Positions 36,021 through 46,107 of a stretch of DNA of 64,000 bases are shown piece after piece. A program made the position numbers and the translations under genes. Below the pieces are notes generated by a model that was given only the letters and a program-made list of their open reading frames with translations, was not told the DNA's origin and did no database searches. Source of the DNA: Actinomycetota bacterium (GTDB lineage: Bacteria > Actinomycetota > CADDZG01 > JAHWKV01 > JAOPZY01); NCBI GenBank assembly GCA_035765775.1, contig DASTWV010000055.1, positions 124,001-188,000 on the forward strand, read 5' to 3'. Positions within the stretch are counted from its first letter, which is position 1; each line of letters starts with the position of its first letter.

Positions 36021-37691
36021 ATGACGGGCCATGTCGCAGAACGGGTCTCGACGGCCCGGCAGCTGGCCGACCGCTTCTGGGAGCAGCTCCTGGAGCTGGA
36101 CCCCATCCTGGGCACCCAGGTGGGCGACGAGCGCTTCGACGACCGGCTCCCCGATCCCAGCGCCGCCGGCGTCGCCCGGCGGGCGTCGGTGTACCGGGGC
36201 GTCCTGGACGAGATGGGCGGCATCGACCGGGCGGCGCTCGGGGTCGAGGACCGCACCGCCCTCGATGTCGCCGAGGCCATCGCCCGGTCGGGCCTGGACG
36301 CCATCACCTACCGGCTGGACCGTTTCCGTGCCGTCTCCCACCTCTTCGGCCCCGCCCAACTCCTCGCCGAGCTGGGATCGCTGCAGCGGGCGGACACGGC
36401 GGAGCGGGCCGAGCGCTACCTCGCCCGGCTCGCCGCGGTCCCGACGTACCTGGCTGCGGTCAGCGAGGTGGCCCGGGAGGGCGCCGCCAGTGGCTCGACC
36501 GCCCCGGCCTTGGTGGTGGACCGGGCGATCGGCCAGGTGGAGCGCCTGCTGGCGGGCGACCCGGCGACGTCGCCCGGGATGTCGCCCTTCCCCGCCGGAA
36601 TGGCCGAGACGGAGGCCGGCCGCCAGGCGGCAGCCGCGCTGATGGAGGAGGCCATCTGGCCCGCCTACGCGGGCTACCTCGCCGCTCTGCGGGCCTACCG
36701 GCCGGCGGCGCGGGAGACCATCGGGGCCGGGGACCTGCCCGACGGCCCAGCCCTGTACGCCAGCCAGATCCTCGCCCACACCACCCTGCCGCTCACCGCC
36801 GAGGAGGTCCACGCCACCGGCCTGGCCGAGCTGGCCGCCATCCAGGAGGAGGAGCGCGAGATCGCCGGTCGACTGGGGCACCCGGACGCAGCTTCGGCGC
36901 TGGCGGCGCACACCGCCGCCGGGGGCAACGTCGCTGGCACCCGGGCGGAGCTGCTCGCCCGGGCGGAGCGCCAGGTGGCCCAGGCCTGGGATGCCGCCTC
37001 CGGTTGGTTCGGCCGCCTGCCGGCCTCGCCGTGCCAGGTGAGCCCGGTGGAGGCCTTCCGGGAGGAGGACATGCCCCCCGCCTTCTACATCCCGGCCACC
37101 GGCGACGGGTCCCGGCCGGGGATCTACTACATCAACCTGGGCCACCTGGACGCCGTCCCGCTGCACATGTTGGCGACGATCTCGTACCACGAGGCCAATC
37201 CGGGCCACCACTTCCAGATCTCCATCGAGCAGGAGTTCACCGAACGGGGGCCCCTCCGGCGCTTCGGCGGCATCCAGGCCGGGACCGCCTTCGCCGAGGG
37301 CTGGGGGTTGTACTGCGAGCGGCTGGCCGGCGAGATGGGCCTGTACGAGTCGGACTACGAGCGCCTCGGCATGCTGGGGGCCCAGGCGTGGCGGGCGGTG
37401 CGGCTGATCGTCGACTCCGGGATCCACGCCCTGGGCTGGGACCGGCAGCGGGCGGTGGACCTGTGCACCTCCGTCGGCCTCGCCCGCCCGGTGGCCGAGG
37501 TGGAAGTGGACCGCTACATCTCCTGGCCCGGCCAGGCGCTGTCGTACAAGATCGGCCAGATCGAGATCCAGTCCCTACGGGCCGAGGCCGCCCGCCGGCC
37601 GGGGTTCAGCGTGCGGGCCTTTCACGACCGCCTGCTGGAACTCGGCACCCTGCCCCTGGCGGCCCTGCGCCGGGAGATGTCGAGCGTGTAG
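36021..37691 (+). CDS. DUF885 metallopeptidase-like protein
   Basis: The 556-residue, soluble helical protein carries the DUF885 signature SYHEANPGHHFQISIEQ, a HExxPGHH zinc motif, followed by TAFAEGWGLYCERLAGEMG (the EGW third-ligand region) and VEVDRYISWPGQALSYKIGQ near the C-terminus. Family members resemble M32/M3-type carboxypeptidases and oligopeptidases but few are characterised. There is no signal peptide, so it acts in the cytoplasm. The ATG at 36021 is 16 bases from the divergent glnE start, leaving little room for two promoters, so one or both start inside the other's coding region. Confidence 0.9.
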   Translation: MTGHVAERVSTARQLADRFWEQLLELDPILGTQVGDERFDDRLPDPSAAGVARRASVYRGVLDEMGGIDRAALGVEDRTALDVAEAIARSGLDAITYRLDRFRAVSHLFGPAQLLAELGSLQRADTAERAERYLARLAAVPTYLAAVSEVAREGAASGSTAPALVVDRAIGQVERLLAGDPATSPGMSPFPAGMAETEAGRQAAAALMEEAIWPAYAGYLAALRAYRPAARETIGAGDLPDGPALYASQILAHTTLPLTAEEVHATGLAELAAIQEEEREIAGRLGHPDAASALAAHTAAGGNVAGTRAELLARAERQVAQAWDAASGWFGRLPASPCQVSPVEAFREEDMPPAFYIPATGDGSRPGIYYINLGHLDAVPLHMLATISYHEANPGHHFQISIEQEFTERGPLRRFGGIQAGTAFAEGWGLYCERLAGEMGLYESDYERLGMLGAQAWRAVRLIVDSGIHALGWDRQRAVDLCTSVGLARPVAEVEVDRYISWPGQALSYKIGQIEIQSLRAEAARRPGFSVRAFHDRLLELGTLPLAALRREMSSV

Positions 37692-37747
37692 GGTTCCTCG
37701 GCAGCATCGGTTTTGGGAGCGGCGGCAGCGGGGCCAGCGGGGGCAGC

Positions 37748-38998
37748 GTGGGCGAAAGCAGCAGTGCCTGGGAGAGCGCGCTCGAGTATTTCGACGCCGC
37801 CGCCGACCTCATGGACCTGGAGGAGGGCATCCACGCCATACTCCGGGCCCCCAAACGCTCCTTGATAGTGTCGGTCCCGGTCCGGATGGACGGCGGCGAC
37901 GTGCAGGTCTTCACCGGCTACCGGGTCCACCACGATGTCACCCGGGGGCCGGCCAAGGGTGGGATCCGCTACCACCCCACGGTGTCCCTGGACGACGTCA
38001 AGGCGCTGGCCATGGCGATGACGTGGAAGTGCGCCGTGGTCAACCTCCCGTACGGCGGCGCCAAGGGTGGCATCACGGTGGACACCACCACGATGTCGAT
38101 GGGCGAGATCGAACGGATGACCCGGCGCTACGCCTCCGAGATCCTGCCGCTGATCGGCCCGAACAAGGACATCCCGGCGCCCGACCTCAACACCGACGAG
38201 CAGATCCTGGCCTGGATGATGGACACCTACTCGGTGAACGTCGGCCACTCCGTCCCCGAGGTGGTCACCGGCAAGCCGGTGTCGATCGGCGGCTCCGAGG
38301 GCCGGGCCGAGGCCACCGGCCGGGGCGTCATGTACCAGGTCCTCTCGGCGCTCAAGACGCTGGGGACGGGGGTCGAGGGCGTCCGGGTGGCCGTGCAGGG
38401 TTTCGGGAAGGTGGGGGGCAGCGTCGCCCGGCTGCTGCACCGGCAGGGCTGCCAGGTGGTGGCGATCTCCGACGTCTCCGGCGGGGTCGTCAACCGGCAC
38501 GGGCTGGATCCCGACGCCATCGAGCGCCACCGGCGGGAGACCGGGGAGCTTGCCGGCTGCCCCGGGACCGATCCGGTCAGCAACGCCGACCTGCTGGAGC
38601 TGGACGTGGACGTGCTGGTGCCAGCCGCGGTGGAGGGCGTGCTCACCGAGCGGAACGCCGACCGGGTCCGCGCCCGCCTGGTGGTGGAGGCGGCGAACGG
38701 CCCCACCACGCCCGCGGCGGACCGCATCCTCAACGAGCGGGGCGTGCTGATCGTCCCCGACGTCCTGGCCAACGCCGGCGGGGTGGTGGTGTCCTACTTC
38801 GAGTGGGTGCAGGACCTGCAGGCCTACTTCTGGTCCGAGGAGGAGGTCAACGCCCGCCTGCGCCAGATCATGGAGCGGGCGTTCCTCGACGTCTTCGCCA
38901 CAGCCCAGGCGAAGAAGTGGACCACCCGGGAGGCCGCCATGGTGGTGGGCGTGTCCCGGGTGGCTGAAGCCTGGCGGGTGCGGGGCCTGTACCCGTAG
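37748..38998 (+). CDS. gdhA: Glutamate dehydrogenase
   Basis: The 416-residue protein interconverts glutamate and 2-oxoglutarate plus ammonia. It has the substrate domain with VFTGYRVHHDVTRGPAKGGIRYHP, the catalytic-lysine region NLPYGGAKGGI, IGPNKDIPAPDLNTD, and the Rossmann domain VAVQGFGKVGGSVARLL, ending with the typical RGLYP. Length and layout fit the small hexameric class; cofactor preference is not certain. GTG at 37748 gives the shortest sensible N-terminus (the preceding residues are Gly/Ser-rich in frame). Placed after glnE-glnA2 and DUF885, it adds to a nitrogen-assimilation cluster. Confidence 0.95.
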   Translation: MGESSSAWESALEYFDAAADLMDLEEGIHAILRAPKRSLIVSVPVRMDGGDVQVFTGYRVHHDVTRGPAKGGIRYHPTVSLDDVKALAMAMTWKCAVVNLPYGGAKGGITVDTTTMSMGEIERMTRRYASEILPLIGPNKDIPAPDLNTDEQILAWMMDTYSVNVGHSVPEVVTGKPVSIGGSEGRAEATGRGVMYQVLSALKTLGTGVEGVRVAVQGFGKVGGSVARLLHRQGCQVVAISDVSGGVVNRHGLDPDAIERHRRETGELAGCPGTDPVSNADLLELDVDVLVPAAVEGVLTERNADRVRARLVVEAANGPTTPAADRILNERGVLIVPDVLANAGGVVVSYFEWVQDLQAYFWSEEEVNARLRQIMERAFLDVFATAQAKKWTTREAAMVVGVSRVAEAWRVRGLYP

Positions 38999-39101
38999 GA
39001 GCTCCGGTGGTTGCAATGGGCGGCCCGGATGCCTAAGCTGGCTGGAAACCACACCCGTGTAGTTCGAGTTCGGCTGGGTGACTGCTGGTGAGGGGGCCGC
39101 C

Positions 39102-39386
39102 GTGAGCGAAGAGCAGGACACCCCCGGCTTCGGGGACCGTGAGAAAGAGATCCTCGAGTTCGAGCGCTTCTGGTGGAAGTACGCCGGCGCCAAAGAGCGG
39201 GCCATAAAGGACAACCTCGGGATGTCCGCCACCCGGTATTACCAGTTGCTGAACCTGATCATCGACATGCCCGACGCCGTGGCCTACGACCCGATCCTCG
39301 TCAAGCGCCTCCAGCGCCTGCGGGCGTTCCGCCAGCGGGAGCGGGTGGCCCGCCGCCTGGGGATCCAGCTGTCGGGCCAGTCGTAG
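39102..39386 (+). CDS. DUF3263 protein
   Basis: The 94-residue protein matches the actinobacterial DUF3263 family: REKEILEFERFWWKYAGAKERAIKDNLGMSATRYYQLLNLII, which looks like a sigma-factor-type or antitoxin-type helix-turn-helix, followed by AVAYDPILVKRLQRLRAFRQRER. It probably binds DNA, but targets are unknown. The GTG at 39102 has a purine-rich GTGAGGGGG just upstream; an earlier GTG at 39078 would add eight residues. It is a stand-alone gene between gdhA and the toxin-antitoxin pair. Confidence 0.85.
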   Translation: MSEEQDTPGFGDREKEILEFERFWWKYAGAKERAIKDNLGMSATRYYQLLNLIIDMPDAVAYDPILVKRLQRLRAFRQRERVARRLGIQLSGQS

Positions 39387-39448
39387 CGTCGCCCGCCGGC
39401 GCGGGATGCTCCCCATGGCGCGGATGGCCTGAGGCTGCATTGCACTTT

Positions 39449-39456
39449 GCTACACT
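39449..39456 (+). promoter_or_regulatory. Extended -10 promoter for the toxin-antitoxin pair
   Basis: TTTGCTACACT places TG one base before the hexamer TACACT (39451-39456), an extended -10. Transcription would begin about 39463, exactly at the antitoxin ATG, giving a leaderless message, a common form in actinobacteria. No -35 match is visible. Confidence 0.4.
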
Positions 39457-39462
39457 CAGCGC

Positions 39463-39711
39463 ATGGCGCAACTTGTTACCCGCATAAGCGACAAGCTGGC
39501 GGGCGAGGTGGACGCCCTCGTGGCCGCGGGCGAGGTGCGAAGTCGCTCGGAGGCTGTCCGCCTGGGCCTCGAGCATCTGGTCGACCACTTTCGACGCGCA
39601 CGCATTGGTGCAGCCCTTGTCGAGGGCTACCGCAGAATGCCGCAGACCGAAGAGGAGTTGGCCTGGACCGACCAGGCGACGGTCGCCATGATCAATGAAG
39701 AGTCGTGGTAG
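39463..39711 (+). CDS. Ribbon-helix-helix antitoxin (MazE/ParD-type)
   Basis: The 82-residue protein starts with a RHH fold, AQLVTRISDKLAGEVDALVAAGEVRSRSEAVRLGLEHLV, in which the first strand would dock in DNA and RSRSEAVRLGL forms the second helix. The acidic C-terminus (MPQTEEELAWTDQATVAMINEESW) would block the toxin. It overlaps the MazF-like toxin gene by seven bases, a classic coupled type II module, and likely represses its own promoter. The promoter appears leaderless. Confidence 0.88.
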   Translation: MAQLVTRISDKLAGEVDALVAAGEVRSRSEAVRLGLEHLVDHFRRARIGAALVEGYRRMPQTEEELAWTDQATVAMINEESW

Positions 39712-40028
39712 CGGGTACGCCCACACCCCGGCAGGGCGACATCTGGTGGGCCGAGGCGGAGGACAAGCGCCGGCCCGTGCTGATCATCACGCGATCGGAG
39801 GCGATCCCGGTCTTGGCCGCGATCGTTGTGGCGCCTATCACCACCACCATCCGGGGCATCCCTACGGAGATCGCGGTCGGGTCAGCCGAAGGGCTGCCCG
39901 CCGATTCTGCGGCTTCCTTCGACAACCTTCAGCCCATCCGACGGGGCTTTTTGACCGTGCGGATGGGGGAACTCGGCATCCGGCGCACCGAGATCTGCTC
40001 CGCCCTCGAGGCTTTGGCCGACTGCTAG
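39705..40028 (+). CDS. MazF/PemK-family mRNA interferase toxin
   Basis: MazF toxins cut single-stranded RNA at short motifs. The 107-residue protein has the family pattern RQGDIWWAEAEDKRRPVLIITR, AIVVAPITTTIRGIPTEIAVG, and SAASFDNLQPIRRGFLTVRMGEL, with the conserved Arg/Thr residues of the active cleft in RRPVLI and APITTT. The GTG start overlaps the antitoxin stop region by seven bases. Cutting sequence and trigger cannot be deduced. Nothing suggests decay. Confidence 0.9.
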   Translation: MVAGTPTPRQGDIWWAEAEDKRRPVLIITRSEAIPVLAAIVVAPITTTIRGIPTEIAVGSAEGLPADSAASFDNLQPIRRGFLTVRMGELGIRRTEICSALEALADC

Positions 40029-40106
40029 CGGCACCGGGGCGCCCGGCGCGTGGGCGCCGGGTAGCATGGGGGGGCCGTTCCTTCCCCGTGAGCCGGGAGG
40101 CTCCGC

Positions 40107-41354
40107 ATGGCCCATGTGCTCAACCTGACCTGCCGGGAGTGCGGGCGGACCTACCCCGTCGGCCCCGTGCATGTGTGCGACTTCTGCTTCGGCCCCCTGG
40201 AGCCGGCCTACGACTACGCCGCCATAGCCGCCACGGTGAGCCGGGAGAGCATCGCCGCCGGGCCGCAGACCATCTGGCGCTACGCCGGTCTCCTTCCCAT
40301 AGAGGACGGGGTCGAACGGGTGGACCTCGGCACCGGCTGCACCCCCCTCGTCCGGGCCGACCACCTGGCCAGGCAGCTGGGCATCGCCGAGCTCTACCTG
40401 AAGAACGACATGGCCAACCCCACCCACTCCTTCAAGGACCGGGTGGTGACCGTGGCGCTGACCGCCGCCCGGGCGATGGGCTTCACGACGGTGGCGTGCG
40501 CCTCCACCGGCAACCTCGCCAACTCGGTGGCCGCCCACGCCGCCCGGATGGGGCTCAAGGCCTTCGTGTTCATCCCCGCCGACCTCGAAGCCGCCAAGAT
40601 CGTGACCACCGCGGTGTACGGGGCGACCGTCGTGGCGGTCAAGGGCAACTACGACCAGGTCAACCGGTTGTGCTCCGAGGTCGCCCAGACCCAGCACTGG
40701 GCCTTCGTCAATGTCAACCTGCGCCCGTTCTACTCGGAGGGGTCCAAGACGCTGGCCTTCGAGGTGACCGAGCAGCTGGGCTGGGAGGCGCCCGAGCACG
40801 TCGTCGTGCCGGCGGCGTCCGGGTCGCTGCTGACCAAGGTGCACCGGGGACTGTCTGAGTTGCACAAGGTGGGGCTCCTGGAGCAGGCACCCGCCACCAG
40901 CATCCACCTGGCGCAGGCGCTGGGCTGCAGCCCCATCGTGGGGGCGGTGCAGTCCGGGACGGACCACATCCGGCCGGTGAAGCCGAACACCATTGCCAAG
41001 TCGCTCGCCATCGGGAACCCGGCCGACGGCTACTACGCTTCCAAGATCGTGCGCCGCACCGAGGGCCGGGCCGAGTCGGTGACCGACGAGGAGATCATCG
41101 CCGCCATCCGCCTGCTGGCTTCCACCGAGGGGCTGTTCACCGAGACCGCCGGCGGGGTGACCATCGGCGCCCTGGCCAAGATGGCCGCGGCCGGCGCGTT
41201 TGCCGATGGGGGCCGGGTGGTGGCCCTCATCACCGGGATGGGACTCAAGACCGCCGAGGCGCTGCAGGACCGGGTGGGGCCGACCGTGGAGATCCAGCCC
41301 GAGCTGGAGGCCTTCGAGGAGGCTCTCGGATTCCTGGAAGACCCGGCGCGGTAG
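40107..41354 (+). CDS. thrC: Threonine synthase (PLP-dependent)
   Basis: The 415-residue protein is a fold-type II PLP enzyme with an N-terminal zinc ribbon (Cys9, Cys12, Cys24, Cys27), GTGCTPLVRADHLA, and the PLP lysine Lys110 in NPTHSFKDR, plus the PLP-phosphate loop ASTGNLANS and the conserved AASGSLLTKVHRGL and ETAGGVT. It normally converts O-phosphohomoserine to threonine. The gene is followed by a ThiS/MoaD-like sulfur carrier ten bases away, which is not needed for threonine and hints at a sulfur-transfer reaction similar to CysO/CysM cysteine or homocysteine synthesis. The zinc ribbon and length favour threonine synthase; the alternative is a phosphoserine or phosphohomoserine sulfhydrylase. 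Confidence 0.88.
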   Translation: MAHVLNLTCRECGRTYPVGPVHVCDFCFGPLEPAYDYAAIAATVSRESIAAGPQTIWRYAGLLPIEDGVERVDLGTGCTPLVRADHLARQLGIAELYLKNDMANPTHSFKDRVVTVALTAARAMGFTTVACASTGNLANSVAAHAARMGLKAFVFIPADLEAAKIVTTAVYGATVVAVKGNYDQVNRLCSEVAQTQHWAFVNVNLRPFYSEGSKTLAFEVTEQLGWEAPEHVVVPAASGSLLTKVHRGLSELHKVGLLEQAPATSIHLAQALGCSPIVGAVQSGTDHIRPVKPNTIAKSLAIGNPADGYYASKIVRRTEGRAESVTDEEIIAAIRLLASTEGLFTETAGGVTIGALAKMAAAGAFADGGRVVALITGMGLKTAEALQDRVGPTVEIQPELEAFEEALGFLEDPAR

Positions 41355-41364
41355 ATTGGCGGCC

Positions 41365-41640
41365 ATGGCCACCCGAGTGAAGATCCCCACCCAGCTGCGC
41401 CAGCTCACCGGCGGCGAGACCGAGCTGGAGGTCACCGCAGGCTCGATCCGGGAGCTGCTGGCCTCGCTCAACTCCAGCCACCCGGAACTGGTGGAGCGGG
41501 TCCTGGGCGAGGACGGCGAGATCCGGCGCTTCGTGAACGTGTACGTCGGCGACGAGGACGTGCGCTTCCTGGACGGCCTGGACACCCCGCTGACCGACAG
41601 CGAAGTGGTGTCGATCCTGCCGGCGGTGGCCGGGGGCTGA
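41365..41640 (+). CDS. ThiS/MoaD-like ubiquitin-fold sulfur carrier
   Basis: The 91-residue protein has a beta-grasp pattern, MATRVKIPTQLRQLTGGETEL, SIRELLASLNSSHPEL, FVNVYVGDEDVRFLDGLDTPL, SEVVSILPAVAGG, and ends in Gly-Gly, the residue that is adenylated and thiocarboxylated in such carriers. It resembles mycobacterial CysO and related MoaD-like proteins. It follows thrC by ten bases and is probably cotranscribed, pointing to a role as sulfur donor to the PLP enzyme. An activating E1-like enzyme and a Mec-type protease are not in this window. Confidence 0.88.
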   Translation: MATRVKIPTQLRQLTGGETELEVTAGSIRELLASLNSSHPELVERVLGEDGEIRRFVNVYVGDEDVRFLDGLDTPLTDSEVVSILPAVAGG

Positions 41641-41723
41641 GCCCCGCAGGTCCCCCGCACGTCCCCCGCACGTCCCCGTAGGTCGCTTCGCCGGAAATTC
41701 TGTCCGGTCTGGGGAGATGCCAG

Positions 41724-41752
41724 TTGCAAAGACCCGGTTAGCACTCTATGTT
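41724..41752 (+). promoter_or_regulatory. groEL promoter
   Basis: TTGCAA at 41724-41729 and TATGTT at 41747-41752 are separated by 17 bases, a vegetative-sigma-type promoter. The -10 lies inside the CIRCE spacer, so HrcA binding would cover it. Confidence 0.75.
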
Positions 41753-41764
41753 AGTGAGTGCTAA
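41738..41764. promoter_or_regulatory. CIRCE operator
   Basis: TTAGCACTC at 41738-41746 and GAGTGCTAA at 41756-41764 are perfect arms with a nine-base spacer, the canonical HrcA binding site. The message would be repressed at normal temperature and released on unfolding stress. It lies 79 bases upstream of groEL. Confidence 0.97.
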
Positions 41765-41842
41765 CACTCTCAGCCTCCAGTTGCGAGTCTGGAGGGTGCA
41801 CCGGCACATCGGCAACGGCAACGCCTACCACAGGAGGGACAC

Positions 41843-43474
<1,632 letters not shown>

Positions 43475-43497
43475 TCCCGTTTCGCGGTTCAGAACTC

Positions 43498-43525
43498 CCC
43501 GGGGGCCGGCTTGCCGGCCCCCGGG
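43498..43525 (+). terminator. Strong hairpin after groEL
   Basis: A 12 to 13-bp perfect stem (CCCGGGGGCCGG paired with CCGGCCCCCGGG) with a very short loop, 24 bases after the groEL stop and before the convergent polyprenyl synthase gene. It lacks a T-run but is by far the most stable intergenic hairpin in the window. Confidence 0.8.
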
Positions 43526-43613
43526 CCGCGCCCGGGGTGCGGTGCGGCGCGGCGGCATCGGCGACGGCGGCCGGTCCGGCCGGTCGGGCCGAGCTCTGGC
43601 GGCCGGCCCTCCC

Positions 43614-44696
43614 TCAGGCGCCCGGGCGCAGGCTCTCGGCCAACTGGCGGAGGATGTCCCACGCCGTGGGGTCCAACAGCTCGGCTTCCACCAGCACATC
43701 CCAGGCGCCGTCCAGCAGGCGGGAGATCTCGGCCCGTACGGCCGCCTCCGCCCCCGAGGCCGACACCGCTGCCCGCACGGCGGCCAGGTCGGCCGCTGAG
43801 GCGTGCGGGTTCCCCCAGCGCCCGGCGATCGCCTCCCGGTCAGCGGCCGACGCCGTCTCCAGCGCCCGGGCGACCAGCACGGTGGGCTTGCCCCGGCGGA
43901 GGTCGGATTCCACGTCCTTGCCGGTGGCCGCCGGGTCGCCGTACAGGCCGATCAGCTCGTCGGCCAGGAAGAATGCCTCCCCGACCGCCACTGCCCAGCG
44001 GTCGAGGGCGGCGGGGATCGATGGGTCACCGCCGGCCAGGGCGGCCCCGAACGCCACCGGCCCGGCCACGCTGTAGCCGGCGGTCTTCAGGCGCTCGATG
44101 CGCACCGCGTCGCTCGCGGGCACCGGGCGGCCCGAGCTCTGCGCCAGGTCCAGGTACTGGCCGGTCACCGCCTGCAGCCGCATCAGGGCCAGCGGCCCGG
44201 ACGCCCGGGCCAGCGCCTCGGGGGAGAACCCGGAGCGGGCCAACATGGCATCGGACAGCACGAGGGCCAGGTCGCCGGCCAGCACGGCGATCGAGACGCC
44301 GTAGGCGTCGGCATCCCGCTCGTGGCCTGCGGCCCGGCGCTCGGAGGCCAGCCGGCGGTGGAGGGCCGGGTGGCCGCGGCGCAGGGTGGCCTGGTCCATG
44401 ACGTCGTCGTGGAGGATGGCGAAGGTGTGCAGCAGCTCCAGGCTGCCGGCAGCCCGCAGGATGGCGCTCTCCGCCCCCCGGCCCCCGCACGCCCGGTAGG
44501 CACACCAGCACAGGACCGGCCGGAGGCGCTTGCCGCCCGCCGCCCCGGCCCCCTCCACCAGGTCCAGGAGGGGGGTCGAACCGGGGGCCATCTGCTCCAT
44601 GGCACCACGCCGCTCGGCGAGGAATCCGGCGGTGGCGGCGTCGAGGGCGGCCCGGAGCTCGGCGAGGGCTGAGGACGGGTCGCGGGGGGTCGTCAT
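43614..44696 (-). CDS. Polyprenyl (farnesyl/geranylgeranyl-type) diphosphate synthase
   Basis: Trans-prenyltransferases lengthen allylic diphosphates with IPP. The 360-residue protein has GGKRLRPVLCWCAYRA, the first Asp-rich motif DDVMDQATLRRGHPALHRR, LKTAGYSVAGPVAFGAAL and a weakened second motif, FLADELIGLYGDP instead of the usual DDxxD, followed by KDVESDLRRGKPTVLV. The changed second motif is seen in several actinobacterial geranylgeranyl synthases but might lower activity. Product chain length is uncertain. It precedes the oxidase operon on the opposite strand; prenyl groups are needed for haem O/A and quinones, which fits. Confidence 0.88.
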   Translation of the reverse strand: MTTPRDPSSALAELRAALDAATAGFLAERRGAMEQMAPGSTPLLDLVEGAGAAGGKRLRPVLCWCAYRACGGRGAESAILRAAGSLELLHTFAILHDDVMDQATLRRGHPALHRRLASERRAAGHERDADAYGVSIAVLAGDLALVLSDAMLARSGFSPEALARASGPLALMRLQAVTGQYLDLAQSSGRPVPASDAVRIERLKTAGYSVAGPVAFGAALAGGDPSIPAALDRWAVAVGEAFFLADELIGLYGDPAATGKDVESDLRRGKPTVLVARALETASAADREAIAGRWGNPHASAADLAAVRAAVSASGAEAAVRAEISRLLDGAWDVLVEAELLDPTAWDILRQLAESLRPGA

Positions 44697-44852
44697 GCGG
44701 CCGGGCAGCGTATCAGCCGCACGTTTCCAGCCCGCAGCGGAGCGGCAGGCAAACGGCCCCTCACGTGCGCAGACATGCGGTTCCGACCCTGCCTCAAGCT
44801 GCCGTTGATCCCACCTTCATCATCGTGTGGGCTTCTGCTAGCATGCCGCACC

Positions 44853-46016
44853 GTGACTCCGCCGCCACGCCGCTCCGCCCGCAACGGGAGTGAGGGAGCC
44901 GCCCATTCCCCCGGCACAAAGAAAGGCCGTTCGCTGCGCGCGCGGCTGGTGCTGCTGGGCGCCGCCGTTCTGTGTCTCTTCCTGACCGCCTGCATGGGCG
45001 GCCCCCAGAGTTCGCTGCAGGCCTCGGGGTCCTACGCCCGCAGCGCCGACCGCCTCTTCGAGGGCGTCTTCATCATCGTCGCCATTGTCTTCGTGCTGGT
45101 CGAGGGGGCCATCGTCGTCTTCCTCATCAAGTACCGGGAGCGTGACCCCAACGACCTCCCCGTCCAGGTCCACGGCCACACCCGGGCCGAGGTGATCTGG
45201 ACGGTCATCCCGGCGGTCATTCTCGCCGGCGTGGCGATCCCGACGGTCAAGATGATCTTCGACTTCGCCCGGGTGCCCCCGAAGGCGGACCGGGTCGATG
45301 TGTGCATCACCGGCCACCAGTGGTGGTGGGAGTACCAGTACGTGAAGGACCCCGGCGACGCCTGCCCGGCCCAGGGCCTGCCCAGCAACGACGTCGCCGT
45401 CACCACCGCCAACGAGTTGGTCCTCCCGACCCACAAGAGCATCTACCTGACGCTGAACTCGATCGACGTCATCCACGCCTTCTGGGTGCCCCAGCTGAAC
45501 GGCAAGCAGGACGTGGTCCCCGGCCACACCAACCACATGACCATCGAGGCCGACAACCCGGGTACCTACTACGGCCAGTGCAGCCAGTACTGCGGCACGT
45601 CGCACGCCAACATGCGCCTGCGGGCGGTGGCCCTGACTCCCGACGCCTACCAGAGCTGGCTCTCCCAGCAGGCCCAGCCGGCGGTCACCCCCACCGCCAC
45701 CGACGCCCAGGCCGGGGCCGACCTGTTCGTCAACGGCCGCAACAACACCGGCGTGTTCGCCTCCAAGGGCCAGCCCGCCTGCTCCAACTGCCACGCCATC
45801 GACGGCACCACTGCCGCCGGGCAGAAGGGGCCGAACCTCACCCACGTCTTCACCCGCCAGGCGTTCGCCGGCGACACCTTCGACATGAACCCCGAGAACC
45901 TGAAGCTGTGGCTGGAGGACCCGCCCAAGATGAAGCCCGGCGTGGACATGCCCAACCTGGGGTTGACCCCCCAGGAGGTCAACGATCTGGTGGCGTACCT
46001 CGAGACCCTGAAGTAG
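44853..46016 (+). CDS. ctaC: Cytochrome c oxidase subunit II with fused cytochrome c (caa3-type CtaC)
   Basis: Subunit II passes electrons from cytochrome c to the catalytic subunit through the CuA centre. The 387-residue lipoprotein has a lipobox LFLTAC (Cys47), two membrane helices (about 65-90 and 105-130), the CuA motif with CSQYCGTSHANM and the aromatic GHQWWWEYQYV, and a C-terminal class I cytochrome c domain (CSNCH, with Met in the following PGVDMPNLG). The fused haem makes it a caa3 enzyme. The start was placed at GTG 44853 because the signal sequence begins there; an ATG at 44775 would add 26 residues. It leads the oxidase operon. Confidence 0.95.
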   Translation: MTPPPRRSARNGSEGAAHSPGTKKGRSLRARLVLLGAAVLCLFLTACMGGPQSSLQASGSYARSADRLFEGVFIIVAIVFVLVEGAIVVFLIKYRERDPNDLPVQVHGHTRAEVIWTVIPAVILAGVAIPTVKMIFDFARVPPKADRVDVCITGHQWWWEYQYVKDPGDACPAQGLPSNDVAVTTANELVLPTHKSIYLTLNSIDVIHAFWVPQLNGKQDVVPGHTNHMTIEADNPGTYYGQCSQYCGTSHANMRLRAVALTPDAYQSWLSQQAQPAVTPTATDAQAGADLFVNGRNNTGVFASKGQPACSNCHAIDGTTAAGQKGPNLTHVFTRQAFAGDTFDMNPENLKLWLEDPPKMKPGVDMPNLGLTPQEVNDLVAYLETLK

Positions 46017-46107
46017 CAGGACGCGCGAGGATGCGGGTAGGAACGGAATCGGCAGACGGAATCGGCAACACGGGAGCGGCGATGAGAGACAGAAAGGGGG
46101 ACGGGAT

